Part shown: positions 8,364-15,743 of the stretch, one piece after another
How positions within the stretch are numbered: the first letter of the stretch is position 1
How the letters are laid out: each line of letters begins with the position of its first letter
Notes under the pieces: generated by a model
The model's input: the letters and a program-made list of their open reading frames with translations, nothing else
Database searches by the model: none
What the model was told of the DNA's origin: nothing
Assembly (NCBI GenBank): GCA_002427975.1
Contig: DIZT01000157.1
Span: 1,236-37,029 of the forward strand
Source: Micrococcaceae bacterium UBA6021
GTDB lineage: Bacteria > Actinomycetota > Actinomycetes > Actinomycetales > Micrococcaceae
Length of the DNA: 35,794 nt
Direction of reading: 5' to 3'
Made by a program: the position numbers and the translations under genes

Positions 8364-8401
8364 TCCGGCCAATGAGGCGTCTTCGCACGTCAGCGGCCGG
8401 A
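8364..8401 (+). terminator. Imperfect hairpin after gcvH, possible terminator
   Basis: TCCGGCC (8364-8370) pairs with GGCCGGA (8395-8401). Inside, TGA/TCA and GCG/CGC can pair around a TCTT loop. There is no T tract, so intrinsic termination is uncertain. The remaining gcvH-garA gap (8345-8490) may contain the garA promoter, but I see no box worth naming. Confidence 0.35.
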
Positions 8402-8490
8402 TTGGGGCCCGGCAACGGATCCGCGCGGCGTATCCGTCAGGGCAAATGTTGATTGCAGGCGTGAGAGCTGCAGCGAAAGAGGAGGAATCC

Positions 8491-8967
8491 ATGGCTGGCC
8501 ACGAACAGGACCCTGCCGAAGGCGACTACGGCTCAGGTGCGGCCAAGGCTTCGGAGACTACCTCGATCCATCTCACTCCCGTCACTGACGAGCCCACGAT
8601 CGCCCACCAGCTGTCCACGGGAGAACGTTCATCCGTGGAGGCACTGCCGGCCGGCTCCGCGCTCCTGGTCGCCCACAGCGGTCCGAACGCCGGTGCCCGC
8701 TTCCTGCTGGACTCAGACACTACGACGGCCGGCCGTCATCCGGACGCCGACATCTTCCTCGATGACGTCACCGTCTCGCGGCGCCACGTCGAGTTCCGCC
8801 GTACTGCCCGGAGTTTTGAAGTGGTGGATACCGGCAGCCTCAACGGCACATACGTCAACCACGACCGCGTGGACAGCGTTGAGCTCAAGTCCGGAAACGA
8901 AGTCCAGATCGGCAAGTTCCGACTCACCTTCTACCTGAGCCCTGCCCGCGCAGCAGGCCGCGCCTGA
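8491..8967 (+). CDS. garA: GarA-type FHA-domain regulator of 2-oxoglutarate metabolism
   Basis: GarA (OdhI in corynebacteria) binds and inhibits 2-oxoglutarate dehydrogenase and glutamate dehydrogenase in mycobacteria and corynebacteria, until Ser/Thr kinases phosphorylate an N-terminal ETT motif. Here the motif is ETTS at residues 22-25, so both target threonines are kept. The FHA domain (about residues 58-150) has GRHPDADIFL, VSRRHVEF with the phosphothreonine-binding Ser and Arg, and SLNGTYVN. ATG 8491 is chosen because GGAGGA lies six bases upstream; ATG 8446 has no such site. The length is 158 residues. The neighbours gcvH and merR match the M. tuberculosis order. A PASTA kinase that could be relevant is at 23421-25493. 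Confidence 0.95.
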   Translation: MAGHEQDPAEGDYGSGAAKASETTSIHLTPVTDEPTIAHQLSTGERSSVEALPAGSALLVAHSGPNAGARFLLDSDTTTAGRHPDADIFLDDVTVSRRHVEFRRTARSFEVVDTGSLNGTYVNHDRVDSVELKSGNEVQIGKFRLTFYLSPARAAGRA

Positions 8968-8984
8968 TCCCGGGACACTTGCCT

Positions 8985-9707
8985 GTGGCAATGGCACAAC
9001 CGGAACGCCGGGGCCCCCAAGTTCTGAACATCGGGGAAGTCCTCGCGCAGCTCAGCGGCGACTTTCCGGGAATGACTGCGTCGAAAATCAGGTTTCTTGA
9101 GGAAAAGGGGCTGATTAATCCTCGCCGTACCCCGGCCGGCTACCGGCAGTACTCCGAGGGCGATGTTGAGCGGCTCCGCTTCGTGCTGGCCCTGCAGCGG
9201 GACCAGTACCTTCCACTGAAAGTCATCAAGGACTACCTTGACGCCATCGACAGGGGAGAGCGCCCGGAGAACCTGCCGCCCGGGGTCGTGGTTTCGCCGC
9301 GGATCGTCTCGGACGAACTGGCCGTGGAGCTCCAGAACCGTGGCCGGAAATTCAGCGAGGAGCAGCTGCGGACAGAATCCGGCGCGAGCGTCCCGCTGCT
9401 CCAATCCCTGCTGAGCTTCGGCTTGATCAGCCACAGCAGCGGCAACTTCGATGAGCACGCCCTCCAGGTGGCCCGCGCCTGCGTGCAGCTGGAGAGCCAC
9501 GGCCTGGAACCGCGCCACCTGCGTCCGCTCCAGGCCGCCGCGGAACGTGAATTCGGACTCGTGGAGCGGGCAGTTGCCCCCCTCGCGTCCCGTCGCGATT
9601 CCGCGTCACAGGCGCGGGCTGCGGAAGCGGCCCGCGAAATCAGCGACCTCTGCCAGGTCCTGCACCGGGCCTTGGTCCAGGACCGTATCTCACGTATGGA
9701 CATCTGA
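8985..9707 (+). CDS. ftsR: MerR-family regulator of the FtsR (Rv1828) type
   Basis: The protein begins with a MerR winged helix: LNIGEVLAQLSGDFPGMTASKIRFLEEKGL, then RTPAGYRQYSEGDVERLRFVLALQRDQYLPLKVIKDYLDAI. It continues into a larger C-terminal region of about 150 residues. This architecture and the garA/DUF151 neighbours match Rv1828 and corynebacterial FtsR, which activates ftsZ transcription; the target here is inferred. No clear effector-binding Cys pattern is seen. Starts TTG 8979, GTG 8985 and ATG 8991 are all in frame. GTG 8985 fits best, with CGGGAC about eight bases upstream. The stop TGA overlaps the next ATG (TGATG), indicating translational coupling with the DUF151 gene. Confidence 0.88.
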   Translation: MAMAQPERRGPQVLNIGEVLAQLSGDFPGMTASKIRFLEEKGLINPRRTPAGYRQYSEGDVERLRFVLALQRDQYLPLKVIKDYLDAIDRGERPENLPPGVVVSPRIVSDELAVELQNRGRKFSEEQLRTESGASVPLLQSLLSFGLISHSSGNFDEHALQVARACVQLESHGLEPRHLRPLQAAAEREFGLVERAVAPLASRRDSASQARAAEAAREISDLCQVLHRALVQDRISRMDI

Positions 9708-10210
9708 TGATCGAAGTGGAGATCGTGGGCGTTCGGATCGAACTGCCGTCCAACCAGCCGCTGGTCCTCCTGCGGGAGATCCACGGCGAGCGTCATGTTC
9801 CCATCTGGATCGGGACTCCGGAAGCGAGTGCCATCGCCCTTGCCCAGCAGGGGGTGGTGCCTCCGCGCCCGATGACCCACGACCTCCTGGTGGACGTTGT
9901 GGAATCACTGGGCCACTCGATCGTCAGCGTCAACATTGTGGCCGTTGAGGACAACATCTTTTACGGCCAGCTCCAGTTCGAGAACGGCACCACTGTGAGC
10001 TCACGCGCATCGGATGCCCTCGCGATTGCGTTGCGGGCCAAATGCCGCATCTGGTGTGCGGACTCCGTGATGGACGAAGCGGGAGTACGTATTACCGAAC
10101 ATGATGAGGGTGAGGACACGGCCCCCGGCCCCACCGTGGACGAGGAGCGGGAACTGCGGCGATTCCGTGAGTTCCTGGACGATGTGGAGCCCGAGGACTT
10201 CGACGGCTGA
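9707..10210 (+). CDS. DUF151 bifunctional nuclease-family protein (Rv1829 type)
   Basis: The 167-residue protein belongs to the DUF151/BFN family, named after a plant nuclease with both DNase and RNase activity; the bacterial role is not settled. Recognisable segments are MIEVEIVGVRIELPSNQPLV, the conserved HVPIWIGTPEASAIALA, MTHDLLVDVVESLG and RASDALAIALRAKCRIW. The tail is acidic (EDTAPGPTVDEERELRRF onward). Its ATG overlaps the merR stop. The gene is wedged between two merR genes exactly as Rv1829 is between Rv1828 and Rv1830, which suggests a role tied to these regulators. Confidence 0.92.
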   Translation: MIEVEIVGVRIELPSNQPLVLLREIHGERHVPIWIGTPEASAIALAQQGVVPPRPMTHDLLVDVVESLGHSIVSVNIVAVEDNIFYGQLQFENGTTVSSRASDALAIALRAKCRIWCADSVMDEAGVRITEHDEGEDTAPGPTVDEERELRRFREFLDDVEPEDFDG

Positions 10211-10220
10211 GGTCACGCTA

Positions 10221-10243
10221 AGGTTAAAGTCGAGGCTGAAAGT
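10221..10243 (+). promoter_or_regulatory. Tandem AGGTTAAAGT-like repeats, candidate operator
   Basis: AGGTTAAAGT (10221-10230) is followed by AGGCTGAAAGT (10233-10243), a close second copy. They lie 33 bases before the -35 box of the second merR gene and 10 bases after the DUF151 stop. Direct repeats of this kind could be a regulator binding site, for one of the two MerR proteins by position. This is inference. Confidence 0.35.
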
Positions 10244-10275
10244 TCCGACACGCCCTCACCAAGCGCCCTAGATCT

Positions 10276-10304
10276 TTGACCTTGGGGCGCGGCGGGCCTA
10301 ACGT
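10276..10304 (+). promoter_or_regulatory. Promoter of the second merR gene
   Basis: TTGACC (10276-10281), a spacer of exactly 17 bases, and TAACGT (10299-10304, TANNNT type) form a good actinobacterial promoter. Transcription would start near 10311, leaving a 5' leader of about 138 bases before GTG 10449. Within the leader, TTACAG (10328-10333) and CTGTAA (10351-10356) form an inverted repeat with a 17-base gap. Confidence 0.6.
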
Positions 10305-10448
10305 CGAAGGTATCAAGCTCCCATTGCTTACAGCACCCGCGCAAGTCACACTGTAAAAGTACGACCCCCGCGAAATTACATGCATGGACTTCATGCGTGC
10401 CCCGGCTGATGCAGTGTTCCCCGGGAGCTTATGACAAGGAGGATCCAG

Positions 10449-11045
10449 GTGAGTCCCAAAGGCGAAGCAGGCGGGCTGAAACAGCCCACAACGGCTGGTG
10501 TGGCTGTGCCCGCGAGCGGTGCCCAGGGCCTCCTGTTTACCGAAGACCTCCCCGTCCTTGACGAGGACGCCGGTTACCGCGGCCCCACGGCCTGCAAGGC
10601 GGCCGGCATCACCTACCGCCAGCTGGACTACTGGGCACGCACCGGGCTGGTGGAGCCCGCGGTCCGCGGCGCCGCCGGCTCCGGCTCACAGCGGCTCTAC
10701 GGCTTCCGGGACATCCTCGTCCTCAAGGTAGTCAAGCGGCTCCTGGACACCGGTGTTTCCCTTCAGCAGATCCGCACCGCAGTGGAGCACCTGCGCGAAC
10801 GCGGCGTGGAGGATCTGGCACAGATCACCCTGATGAGCGACGGCGCGAGCGTCTACGAATGCACGTCCGCTGACGAGGTCATTGACCTTGTCCAGGGCGG
10901 CCAGGGCGTTTTCGGCATCGCCGTGGGCCGGGTCTGGCGCGAAGTGGAGGGCAGCCTTGCGTCCCTGCCGAGCGAACACGCCGCAGAACAGTCCTTTCCC
11001 GACGACGAGCTGAGCAAGCGGCGCGCTGCCCGCAAGATCGGCTGA
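10449..11045 (+). CDS. MerR-family regulator of the Rv1830 (ResR) type
   Basis: After a flexible N-terminus of about 40 residues, a MerR winged helix is clear: YRGPTACKAAGITYRQLDYW, then ARTGLVEPAVRGAAGSGSQR, LYGFRDILVLKVVKRLLDTG and VSLQQIRTAVEHLRERG. A C-terminal region of about 90 residues includes DLVQGGQGVFGIAVGRVWRE. This pattern and the position after the DUF151 gene match Rv1830, called ResR in M. tuberculosis and linked there to growth recovery after drug exposure. The regulatory target here is inferred by orthology only. GTG 10449 is the start because AAGGAGG (10436-10442) lies six bases upstream; the in-frame ATG at 10431 lacks a site. It is transcribed from its own promoter and ends at a strong terminator. 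Confidence 0.9.
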   Translation: MSPKGEAGGLKQPTTAGVAVPASGAQGLLFTEDLPVLDEDAGYRGPTACKAAGITYRQLDYWARTGLVEPAVRGAAGSGSQRLYGFRDILVLKVVKRLLDTGVSLQQIRTAVEHLRERGVEDLAQITLMSDGASVYECTSADEVIDLVQGGQGVFGIAVGRVWREVEGSLASLPSEHAAEQSFPDDELSKRRAARKIG

Positions 11046-11058
11046 TACAAGACCAAGT

Positions 11059-11100
11059 GAAGAGGCCACTCCCGGCGTTGGGGGTGGCCTCTTCTTTGTT
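11059..11100. terminator. Bidirectional terminator between merR and parA
   Basis: Bases 11059-11073 pair with 11080-11094 (15 pairs, one wobble) around a short loop, followed by TTTGTT. It lies between two convergent genes and can serve both. Confidence 0.88.
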
Positions 11101-11144
11101 CTCGACGGAGCCCCTGTTGTTTTCAGGGCCCTGCTGCCGCGGGA

Positions 11145-11978
11145 CTACCGCTGGGTACGGTTGCGCAAGCCGCTTCGGGACGCCAGGAGGTTGGCCAGCA
11201 GGGCGTCGAACAATGCAGCGGAGGTCTTGGCGGATTCGCCGGGCCAATGGTGCACCGGGTGGGCCGCACCCTGGATCTGCTGCCAGTTGGCCTGTTCGGG
11301 GATGCGCGGGCTCAGCAGAAGGTCACCGAACATTGATTCCATTTCTGCCAGCCGGTAGGCGTGCTCGGAGGAGCCCGTACGGACGCGGTTGGCCACAATG
11401 CCTGCGGGTGTGAGGTTCGGGGCGAATTCCTGCTTGAAGAGCTGGATGGCGCGCATGGTCCGTTCCGTTCCGGCCACCGAGAAGAGGCCGGGCTCGGCCA
11501 CCAGTGCCACTTTGTCGCTGGCCGACCAGGCCATCCGGGTCAGGCCGTTCAGCGAGGGCGGGCAGTCAATGAGGACCAGCTCGTAGCGGTCAGCGCCGGC
11601 CAGGACCGCGGAAAGCCTGCGGAGATCGCGGCGGCCAAGGTCAGGACGGTCGTAGATGCCGGTGTAGGCCGAGCCGACTGCGACGTCCAGCACGGCCGGT
11701 CCGGAGCCGTTCGAGTTGGACCGGGCCGTCCAGCTGCTGCCCGCAACGTTCTCTGCCAGTTTGGCCCGGCGGGGGCTCTTGAGCATCCTGCCGATATCCA
11801 GCTGGTCGCCGGGTTGGACCCCCAGGGCCGTGGTCGCGTCCGCATGGGGATCGAGGTCCACCACCAGTGTGGGGATGCCCGCGGCAAGCGCCGCAGACGC
11901 CAATCCTGTGGTGACGGACGTCTTGCCGACTCCGCCCTTGAGGCTGCTGATGCTGACTACTTGCACTTGTGAGACCAA
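11145..11978 (-). CDS. Orphan ParA/MinD-family P-loop ATPase
   Basis: The N-terminus has the deviant Walker A motif of the ParA family (ISSLKGGVGKTSVTTGLASA, with the signature Lys before GGVGKT). VVDLDPHADATTAL (Walker A') and LVLIDCPPSLNGL (Walker B region) follow. The protein has 277 residues. ParA proteins form ATP-dependent dimers that bind DNA non-specifically and position cargo such as chromosomes or division proteins. No parB gene or parS site is adjacent, so it is an orphan, possibly like the PldP-type proteins of actinobacteria. The start TTG 11978 gives the longest form; GTG 11966 (beginning QVVSIS after the start) is an alternative, and neither has a good ribosome site. It diverges from pyc. 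Confidence 0.88.
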   Translation of the reverse strand: MVSQVQVVSISSLKGGVGKTSVTTGLASAALAAGIPTLVVDLDPHADATTALGVQPGDQLDIGRMLKSPRRAKLAENVAGSSWTARSNSNGSGPAVLDVAVGSAYTGIYDRPDLGRRDLRRLSAVLAGADRYELVLIDCPPSLNGLTRMAWSASDKVALVAEPGLFSVAGTERTMRAIQLFKQEFAPNLTPAGIVANRVRTGSSEHAYRLAEMESMFGDLLLSPRIPEQANWQQIQGAAHPVHHWPGESAKTSAALFDALLANLLASRSGLRNRTQR

Positions 11979-12034
11979 AACCTAACGCCGGCTGCCGTGT
12001 TGGGGGTAATGTTTGCTCCGGCACTGCCGAAGCA

Positions 12035-12062
12035 GGCGGCCCAAGCCGCCTTACTCATCATA
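12035..12062 (-). promoter_or_regulatory. Possible parA promoter and leader hairpin
   Basis: On the minus strand TATGAT (complement of 12057-12062) is a good -10 box, but no convincing -35 is seen 17 bases upstream. The following leader holds a GGCGGC/GCCGCC hairpin (12035-12050). The leader would be about 70 bases long. Confidence 0.35.
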
Positions 12063-12175
12063 TGTGGCTGCGCCGGTGAATCCCGCCTTATGGGAACGCG
12101 GCATGGCACTGCGGTGGTATATGCGTCCGGTTCTGCCAGCCTCCGTCTATGCACGCGGGAAATGACGGAAGTTTC

Positions 12176-12191
12176 TGTGACCGTGGCCACA
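12176..12191 (+). promoter_or_regulatory. Crp/GlxR-like site upstream of pyc
   Basis: TGTGA, six bases, then CCACA matches nine of ten conserved positions of the Crp-family consensus TGTGA-N6-TCACA. It lies 77 bases before the pyc ATG in the divergent parA-pyc gap (11979-12267). I see no convincing -10/-35 pair for pyc in this gap. Binding by a cAMP-responsive regulator is inference. Confidence 0.45.
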
Positions 12192-12267
12192 ATGATTTGT
12201 GTTTGCCTGCACAGGTCTTGGACACTGTGACCACCTACCGACACACCCGCAAGGATGCAGGAGAAGT

Positions 12268-15200
12268 ATGTTTTCCAAGATTCTGGTGGCCAACCGCGGC
12301 GAAATCGCGATCAGGGCCTTCCGCGCCAGCTACGAGCTGGGCGCCAAGACCGTTGCTGTCTTCCCCAATGAGGACCGAAACTCGATCCACCGCCAGAAGG
12401 CCGATGAGGCATATCTGATCGGCGAAGAAGGACACCCCGTCCGGGCCTACCTGGACGTCGCCGAAGTGGTCCGCGTCGCAAAGGAGTCCGGAGCCGACGC
12501 CATCTACCCCGGCTACGGCTTCCTGTCGGAAAACCCGGACCTGGCCCGCGCAGCACAGGAAGCGGGCATCACCTTTGTGGGCCCACCGGCAGAGGTGCTT
12601 GAACTCGCCGGCAACAAGGTTGCAGCGCTGAAGGCTGCCCGCGCGGCCGGCGTTCCGGTCCTGAAATCCAGTGAACCCTCGAAGGACCTGGATGAACTGA
12701 TCGCTGCAGCCGACGAGATCGGTTTCCCCATCTTCGCCAAGGCTGTGGCCGGCGGTGGCGGGCGTGGCATGCGCCGCGTCGACACCCGCGAGGCCCTTCC
12801 CGAAGCGCTGCAGGCTGCCATGCGCGAAGCCGAGGCTGCCTTCGGTGACGCCACCATGTTCCTGGAGCAGGCAGTGCTCCGCCCGCGCCACATCGAGGTT
12901 CAGATCCTGGCCGACGCCGAGGGCAACGTCATCCACCTGTTCGAACGTGACTGTTCCATCCAGCGACGCCACCAGAAGGTCATTGAGATCGCCCCCGCGC
13001 CCAACCTGGACGAAGGCATCCGTCAGGCCCTGTACCGTGACGCCGTGAAGTTCGCCAAGGCCCTGAACTACGTCAACGCCGGAACCGTCGAATTCCTGGT
13101 GGACACCGTCGGCGAACGCGCCGGGCAGCACGTCTTCATCGAAATGAACCCCCGCATCCAGGTGGAGCACACCGTCACTGAGGAAGTGACCGATGTTGAC
13201 CTGGTACAGGCACAGCTGCGGATCGCTTCCGGCGAAACGCTCGCGGACCTGGGTCTCTCCCAGGAAACGGTCCAGCTTAAGGGCGCAGCGCTGCAGTGCC
13301 GCATCACCACCGAGGACCCGGCCAACGGGTTCCGGCCCGACGTCGGGAAGATCACCGGTTACCGTTCCGCCGGCGGCGCCGGTGTAAGGCTCGACGGCGG
13401 CACCGTGTACTCGGGTGCCGAAATCAGCCCGCACTTCGACTCCCTGCTGGTGAAGCTGACCTGCCGCGGCCGCGACTACCCGGCGGCAGTGGCCCGCGCA
13501 CGCCGGGCCCTTGCCGAGTTCCGCATCCGCGGTGTATCCACCAATATTTCCTTCCTTCAGGCAGTGCTGGATGACGCCGACTTCATTGCCGGCAACGTGG
13601 CCACGAACTTCATCGACGAGCGCCCGCAGCTTCTGAAGGCCCGGGTCTCCGCCGACCGTGGCACCAAACTCCTGACCTGGCTGGCCGAAGTGACTGTCAA
13701 CAAGCCCAACGGCGAGCTGACCGTGCACTCGGATCCGGCCGCCAAGCTCCCCGCTGTTGGGGCTCAGCAGCCGGCACCCGGATCGCGCCAGCGCCTCCTG
13801 GAGCTTGGCCCCGAGGGCTTCGCCAAGGCCCTGCGTGAGCAGGCCGCCGTGGCCGTCACCGATACGACCTTCCGCGACGCCCACCAGTCGCTGCTGGCCA
13901 CCCGGGTGCGCACCCGTGACCTCGTGGCAGCCGGTCCCGCGGTCACCGCGCTGCTGCCGGAACTCCTGTCCGTGGAAGCATGGGGCGGCGCCACCTACGA
14001 TGTGGCACTGCGCTTCCTCGGCGAGGACCCCTGGGACCGCCTGGCCGCTCTGCGGAAGGCGCTGCCCAATGTCTGCCTGCAGATGCTGCTGCGTGGCCGG
14101 AACACGGTCGGCTACACGCCGTACCCGGAAGAGGTGACGGAGGCTTTCGTCAACGAGGCCGCCGCCACCGGTATCGACATATTCCGCATCTTCGATGCCC
14201 TGAACGACGTGAACCAGATGGCACCCGCCATCCGCGCCGTCCGGGCCACGGGCACAGCAGTAGCCGAAGTAGCGCTGTGCTACACCGGTGACCTGCTGAA
14301 CCCGGATGAGAAGCTCTACACGCTGGACTACTACCTGGAACTGGCGCAGCGGATCGTGGACGCCGGCGCCCACATCCTGGCCATCAAGGACATGGCCGGA
14401 CTGCTCCGCCCGGCAGCGGCCGCCAAGCTGGTGGCCGCACTGCGGGAACGCTTCGACCTTCCGGTCCACCTCCACACCCACGACACCGCCGGCGGCCAGC
14501 TGGCCACCCTGCTGGCGGCAGTTGACGCCGGTGTGGACGCCGTTGACGTTGCCTCCGCCTCACTCGCCGGAACCACCAGCCAACCGTCCGCCTCCGCCCT
14601 TGTGGCGGCGCTTGCACACACCCCGCGGGACACCGGCCTGAGCCTTGACGCAGTCAGCTCCCTGGAGCCGTACTGGGAAGCGGTGCGCCGCGTCTACGCC
14701 CCGTTCGAATCAGGACTCCCGGGCCCCACCGGCCGTGTCTACCAGCACGAAATCCCGGGCGGCCAGCTGTCCAACCTGCGCCAGCAGGCCATGGCGCTGG
14801 GACTGGGGGAGCGCTTCGAAGCGATCGAGGACATGTACACCGCCGCGGACCGGATCCTGGGCCGCCTGGTGAAGGTCACCCCGTCCTCGAAGGTGGTGGG
14901 CGACCTCGCCCTGCACCTAGTAGGCCTCAATGCGGATCCCGCGGACTTCAACGAGAACCCGCAGAACTACGACATCCCCGACTCCGTCATCGGCTTCCTG
15001 TCCGGCGAACTCGGCGACCCGCCCGGAGGATGGCCGGAGCCCTTCCGCACCAAGGCACTGCAAGGCCGGACCATCAAGGTCCGCGACGTTGACCTCAGCC
15101 CCGAGGACAGCGCCGCGCTCCAGGGTGACTCCAAGACCCGCCAGGGCGCACTGAACCGCCTGCTCTTTGAAGGTCCCACCAAGGATTACCTCAAGAGCGT

Positions 15201-15669
15201 GGAGACGTACGGCAACATTTCCGTGCTCGACACCCGCGATTACCTCTACGGCCTGCAGCGTGGAGCGGAGCACGAGATCCAGCTGGAAAAGGGTGTCCGG
15301 CTGATCGCCTCGCTGGAAGCCGTCTCCGAGCCGGACGAAAAGGGCATGCGCACCGTGATGTGCACGCTGAACGGCCAGTCACGGCCCGTCGTCGTCCGTG
15401 ACCGCTCCGTGGTGAGCAACGTCAAGGCCGCCGAGAAGGCAGACCCGGCCCAGCAGGGGCACGTCGCCGCCCCGTTCGCCGGCGCCGTCACCGTGACCGT
15501 CAAGCCCGGCGACCCGGTCAACGCCGGTGACACCGTCGCCACCATCGAGGCGATGAAGATGGAAGCTTCCATCACGACGCCGGTAGCCGGCAAGGTTTCG
15601 CGGCTCGCCATTTCAGCGGTGGAGCAGGTCCAGGGCGGGGACCTCCTTCTGGTGGTAGAACAGGGCTAA
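12268..15669 (+). CDS. pyc: Pyruvate carboxylase
   Basis: This biotin enzyme converts pyruvate, bicarbonate and ATP to oxaloacetate, refilling the TCA cycle. A biotin carboxylase half comes first: ILVANRGEIAIRAFRAS, the glycine-rich ATP loop AVAGGGGRGMRRV, the FERDCSIQRRHQKVIEIAPAP segment and FIEMNPRIQVEHTVTEEVTD. The carboxyltransferase half follows: DTTFRDAHQSLLATRVRT at about residue 532, EAWGGATYDVALRFL, and HLHTHDTAGGQLATLLAA. A linker leads to the C-terminal biotinyl domain, with the biotin Lys in EAMKMEAS. The 1133 residues match single-chain Pyc. ATG 12268 is the start because AGGAGA precedes it and the protein begins MFSKILVANRGEIA; the frame extends upstream only by an unlikely 23 residues. 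Acetyl-CoA control is usual in the family. Confidence 0.97.
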   Translation: MFSKILVANRGEIAIRAFRASYELGAKTVAVFPNEDRNSIHRQKADEAYLIGEEGHPVRAYLDVAEVVRVAKESGADAIYPGYGFLSENPDLARAAQEAGITFVGPPAEVLELAGNKVAALKAARAAGVPVLKSSEPSKDLDELIAAADEIGFPIFAKAVAGGGGRGMRRVDTREALPEALQAAMREAEAAFGDATMFLEQAVLRPRHIEVQILADAEGNVIHLFERDCSIQRRHQKVIEIAPAPNLDEGIRQALYRDAVKFAKALNYVNAGTVEFLVDTVGERAGQHVFIEMNPRIQVEHTVTEEVTDVDLVQAQLRIASGETLADLGLSQETVQLKGAALQCRITTEDPANGFRPDVGKITGYRSAGGAGVRLDGGTVYSGAEISPHFDSLLVKLTCRGRDYPAAVARARRALAEFRIRGVSTNISFLQAVLDDADFIAGNVATNFIDERPQLLKARVSADRGTKLLTWLAEVTVNKPNGELTVHSDPAAKLPAVGAQQPAPGSRQRLLELGPEGFAKALREQAAVAVTDTTFRDAHQSLLATRVRTRDLVAAGPAVTALLPELLSVEAWGGATYDVALRFLGEDPWDRLAALRKALPNVCLQMLLRGRNTVGYTPYPEEVTEAFVNEAAATGIDIFRIFDALNDVNQMAPAIRAVRATGTAVAEVALCYTGDLLNPDEKLYTLDYYLELAQRIVDAGAHILAIKDMAGLLRPAAAAKLVAALRERFDLPVHLHTHDTAGGQLATLLAAVDAGVDAVDVASASLAGTTSQPSASALVAALAHTPRDTGLSLDAVSSLEPYWEAVRRVYAPFESGLPGPTGRVYQHEIPGGQLSNLRQQAMALGLGERFEAIEDMYTAADRILGRLVKVTPSSKVVGDLALHLVGLNADPADFNENPQNYDIPDSVIGFLSGELGDPPGGWPEPFRTKALQGRTIKVRDVDLSPEDSAALQGDSKTRQGALNRLLFEGPTKDYLKSVETYGNISVLDTRDYLYGLQRGAEHEIQLEKGVRLIASLEAVSEPDEKGMRTVMCTLNGQSRPVVVRDRSVVSNVKAAEKADPAQQGHVAAPFAGAVTVTVKPGDPVNAGDTVATIEAMKMEASITTPVAGKVSRLAISAVEQVQGGDLLLVVEQG

Positions 15670-15682
15670 GGCTCCCGGCCAC

Positions 15683-15733
15683 AAAAGGAAGGGTCCTCCC
15701 GGCAGTTCTGAAGCCGGGAGGCCCCTTCCTTTT
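15683..15733. terminator. Bidirectional terminator between pyc and fadD
   Basis: Bases 15683-15703 pair with 15713-15733, with a single mismatch in 21 positions, around a nine-base loop. The arms end in AAAA and TTTT, so the hairpin can work for both convergent genes. Confidence 0.92.
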
Positions 15734-15743
15734 ATGTTGCCGG

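Noticed and set aside
12235..14481. Long open frame of 748 codons on the minus strand
   Set aside because: It is antisense to pyc, whose domains are complete. Long antisense frames are common in high-GC genes, and the translation shows no known motif.
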